Part shown: positions 5,875-6,366 of the stretch, piece after piece
Layout of the letters: every line of letters starts with the position of its first letter
How positions within the stretch are numbered: position 1 is the stretch's first letter
Source of the DNA: Ignavibacteriota bacterium
GTDB lineage: Bacteria > Bacteroidota > Ignavibacteria > Tepidaquicellales > Tepidaquicellaceae
Length of the DNA stretch: 6,366 bases
Direction of reading: 5' to 3'
Assembly: GCA_003158365.1 (NCBI GenBank)
Contig: PMIW01000124.1
Coordinates: 24,035 to 30,400 of the forward strand
The notes under the pieces: model-generated
Database searches by the model: none
Seen by the model: only the letters and a program-made list of their open reading frames with translations
Told to the model about the DNA's origin: nothing
Position numbers and translations under genes: made by a program

Positions 5875-6366
5875 CTTTTGTTTTTATTTTTATTGTTTTG
5901 TTATATATAAAAACCTGCTTGATTGATAAATATGCAATTATTCCATATCCAAATGAAAACATCAGCTGGAACGGTAACGATGCAATTTGTATATAGTAAA
6001 TCGAAAAAGCAACACCCACAAAACAGTATAATGCAAGTATCGCTTCTATGTATGTAGTGAATGGAATTTTCTTAGTAAGGTATTTCTTGTCTGTCCATGT
6101 ATGCTTATCGTCCGTGATTTTAAATTTCGGCGTCCTGACAAATTCACTTTTCTTATTTATCAGGCCTTCAAATACGGCTTTTGTATTATTAACGGAAAGT
6201 CCCATGCTTCCCATCATAAACACGGGGAAAAGAATGATTCTTTTCTGCCAGTCTTCATAAACATCTTTTTGTGAATACAGATAAAACATAAAAGAGCTTA
6301 TAAATGCAAAAATAAAAAATGACATTAATTTAAATACCGGGTCGTACTCTCCGCCTTCTTTTATCA
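5867..6366 (-). CDS. C-terminal membrane part of a family 2 glycosyltransferase, cellulose-synthase-like (5' end outside window)
   Basis: The frame stays open from the right edge, 165 residues to the TAG at 5867-5869. The ATG at 6323-6325 is internal, because the upstream codons (KEGGEYDPVFKL) read straight into it with no stop. Four hydrophobic segments are visible, at about FKLMSFFIFAFISSFMFYLY, RIILFPVFMMGSMGLSV, YIEAILALYCFVGVAFSIYY and LPFQLMFSFGYGIIAYLSI. Between the second and third lies LSVNNTKAVFEGLINKKSEF followed directly by VRTPKF, a motif I know from the C-terminal half of bacterial processive GT2 enzymes related to cellulose and glucomannan synthases. The cytosolic catalytic domain (D,D,D and QxxRW) must lie beyond position 6366 and cannot be checked, so substrate and product are unknown. 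It is upstream of, and overlaps, the TPR gene. Confidence 0.75.
   Translation of the reverse strand, partial: IKEGGEYDPVFKLMSFFIFAFISSFMFYLYSQKDVYEDWQKRIILFPVFMMGSMGLSVNNTKAVFEGLINKKSEFVRTPKFKITDDKHTWTDKKYLTKKIPFTTYIEAILALYCFVGVAFSIYYIQIASLPFQLMFSFGYGIIAYLSIKQVFIYNKTIKIKTKVE

Noticed and set aside
5573..5926. 117-residue plus-strand ORF opposite the TPR gene
   Set aside because: It is antisense to a TPR protein with clear repeats, has no recognisable motif, and its composition is that of a shadow frame.
5867..6325. Complete 152-residue membrane protein starting at the ATG at 6323-6325
   Set aside because: The frame continues upstream without a stop to the window edge, and the homology is to the C-terminal part of a much larger glycosyltransferase, so this ATG is internal.

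Overview
This window is an ordinary stretch of bacterial chromosome. It holds the distal part of an F1Fo ATP synthase operon read rightwards and the tail of a second gene set read leftwards, and the two meet tail to tail at about position 5100. The DNA is AT-rich, there is no mobile element, CRISPR array, tRNA or rRNA, and nearly every base is coding. The F-H-A-G gene order without atpD and atpC after atpG, the scarcity of Shine-Dalgarno sequences and the frequent TTG starts suggest the Bacteroidota/Chlorobiota/Ignavibacteriota group. An Ignavibacteria-like bacterium is my best guess, inferred from general knowledge and not from a search.

Rightward strand, 1 to 5101: the 3' end of atpF (stator subunit b), atpH (delta), atpA (alpha), an unrecognised 90-residue ORF, atpG (gamma), and a gene for an NFACT-family protein (RqcH/Rqc2/Tae2 type, ribosome quality control). 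Gaps range from 7 to 48 bp, so all are probably on one transcript. Subunits b and delta build the peripheral stalk, alpha forms the non-catalytic part of the F1 hexamer, and gamma is the rotor shaft. Beta and epsilon must be encoded elsewhere. Only atpA has a strong Shine-Dalgarno sequence, preceded by a small hairpin. atpG and the NFACT gene start with TTG.

Leftward strand, 6366 to 5098: the C-terminal membrane part of a processive family 2 glycosyltransferase (cellulose-synthase-like), whose catalytic part lies beyond the window, then a TPR-repeat protein. The TPR protein's TTG start overlaps the glycosyltransferase stop by 8 bp, so the two are probably translationally coupled.

The two convergent operons overlap at their stop codons (the shared TTAA at 5098-5101), inside a short AT-rich inverted repeat. 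I see no exotic new system. The most interesting items are the unknown small ORF inside the ATP synthase operon and the ribosome-rescue gene in the place often taken by atpD.
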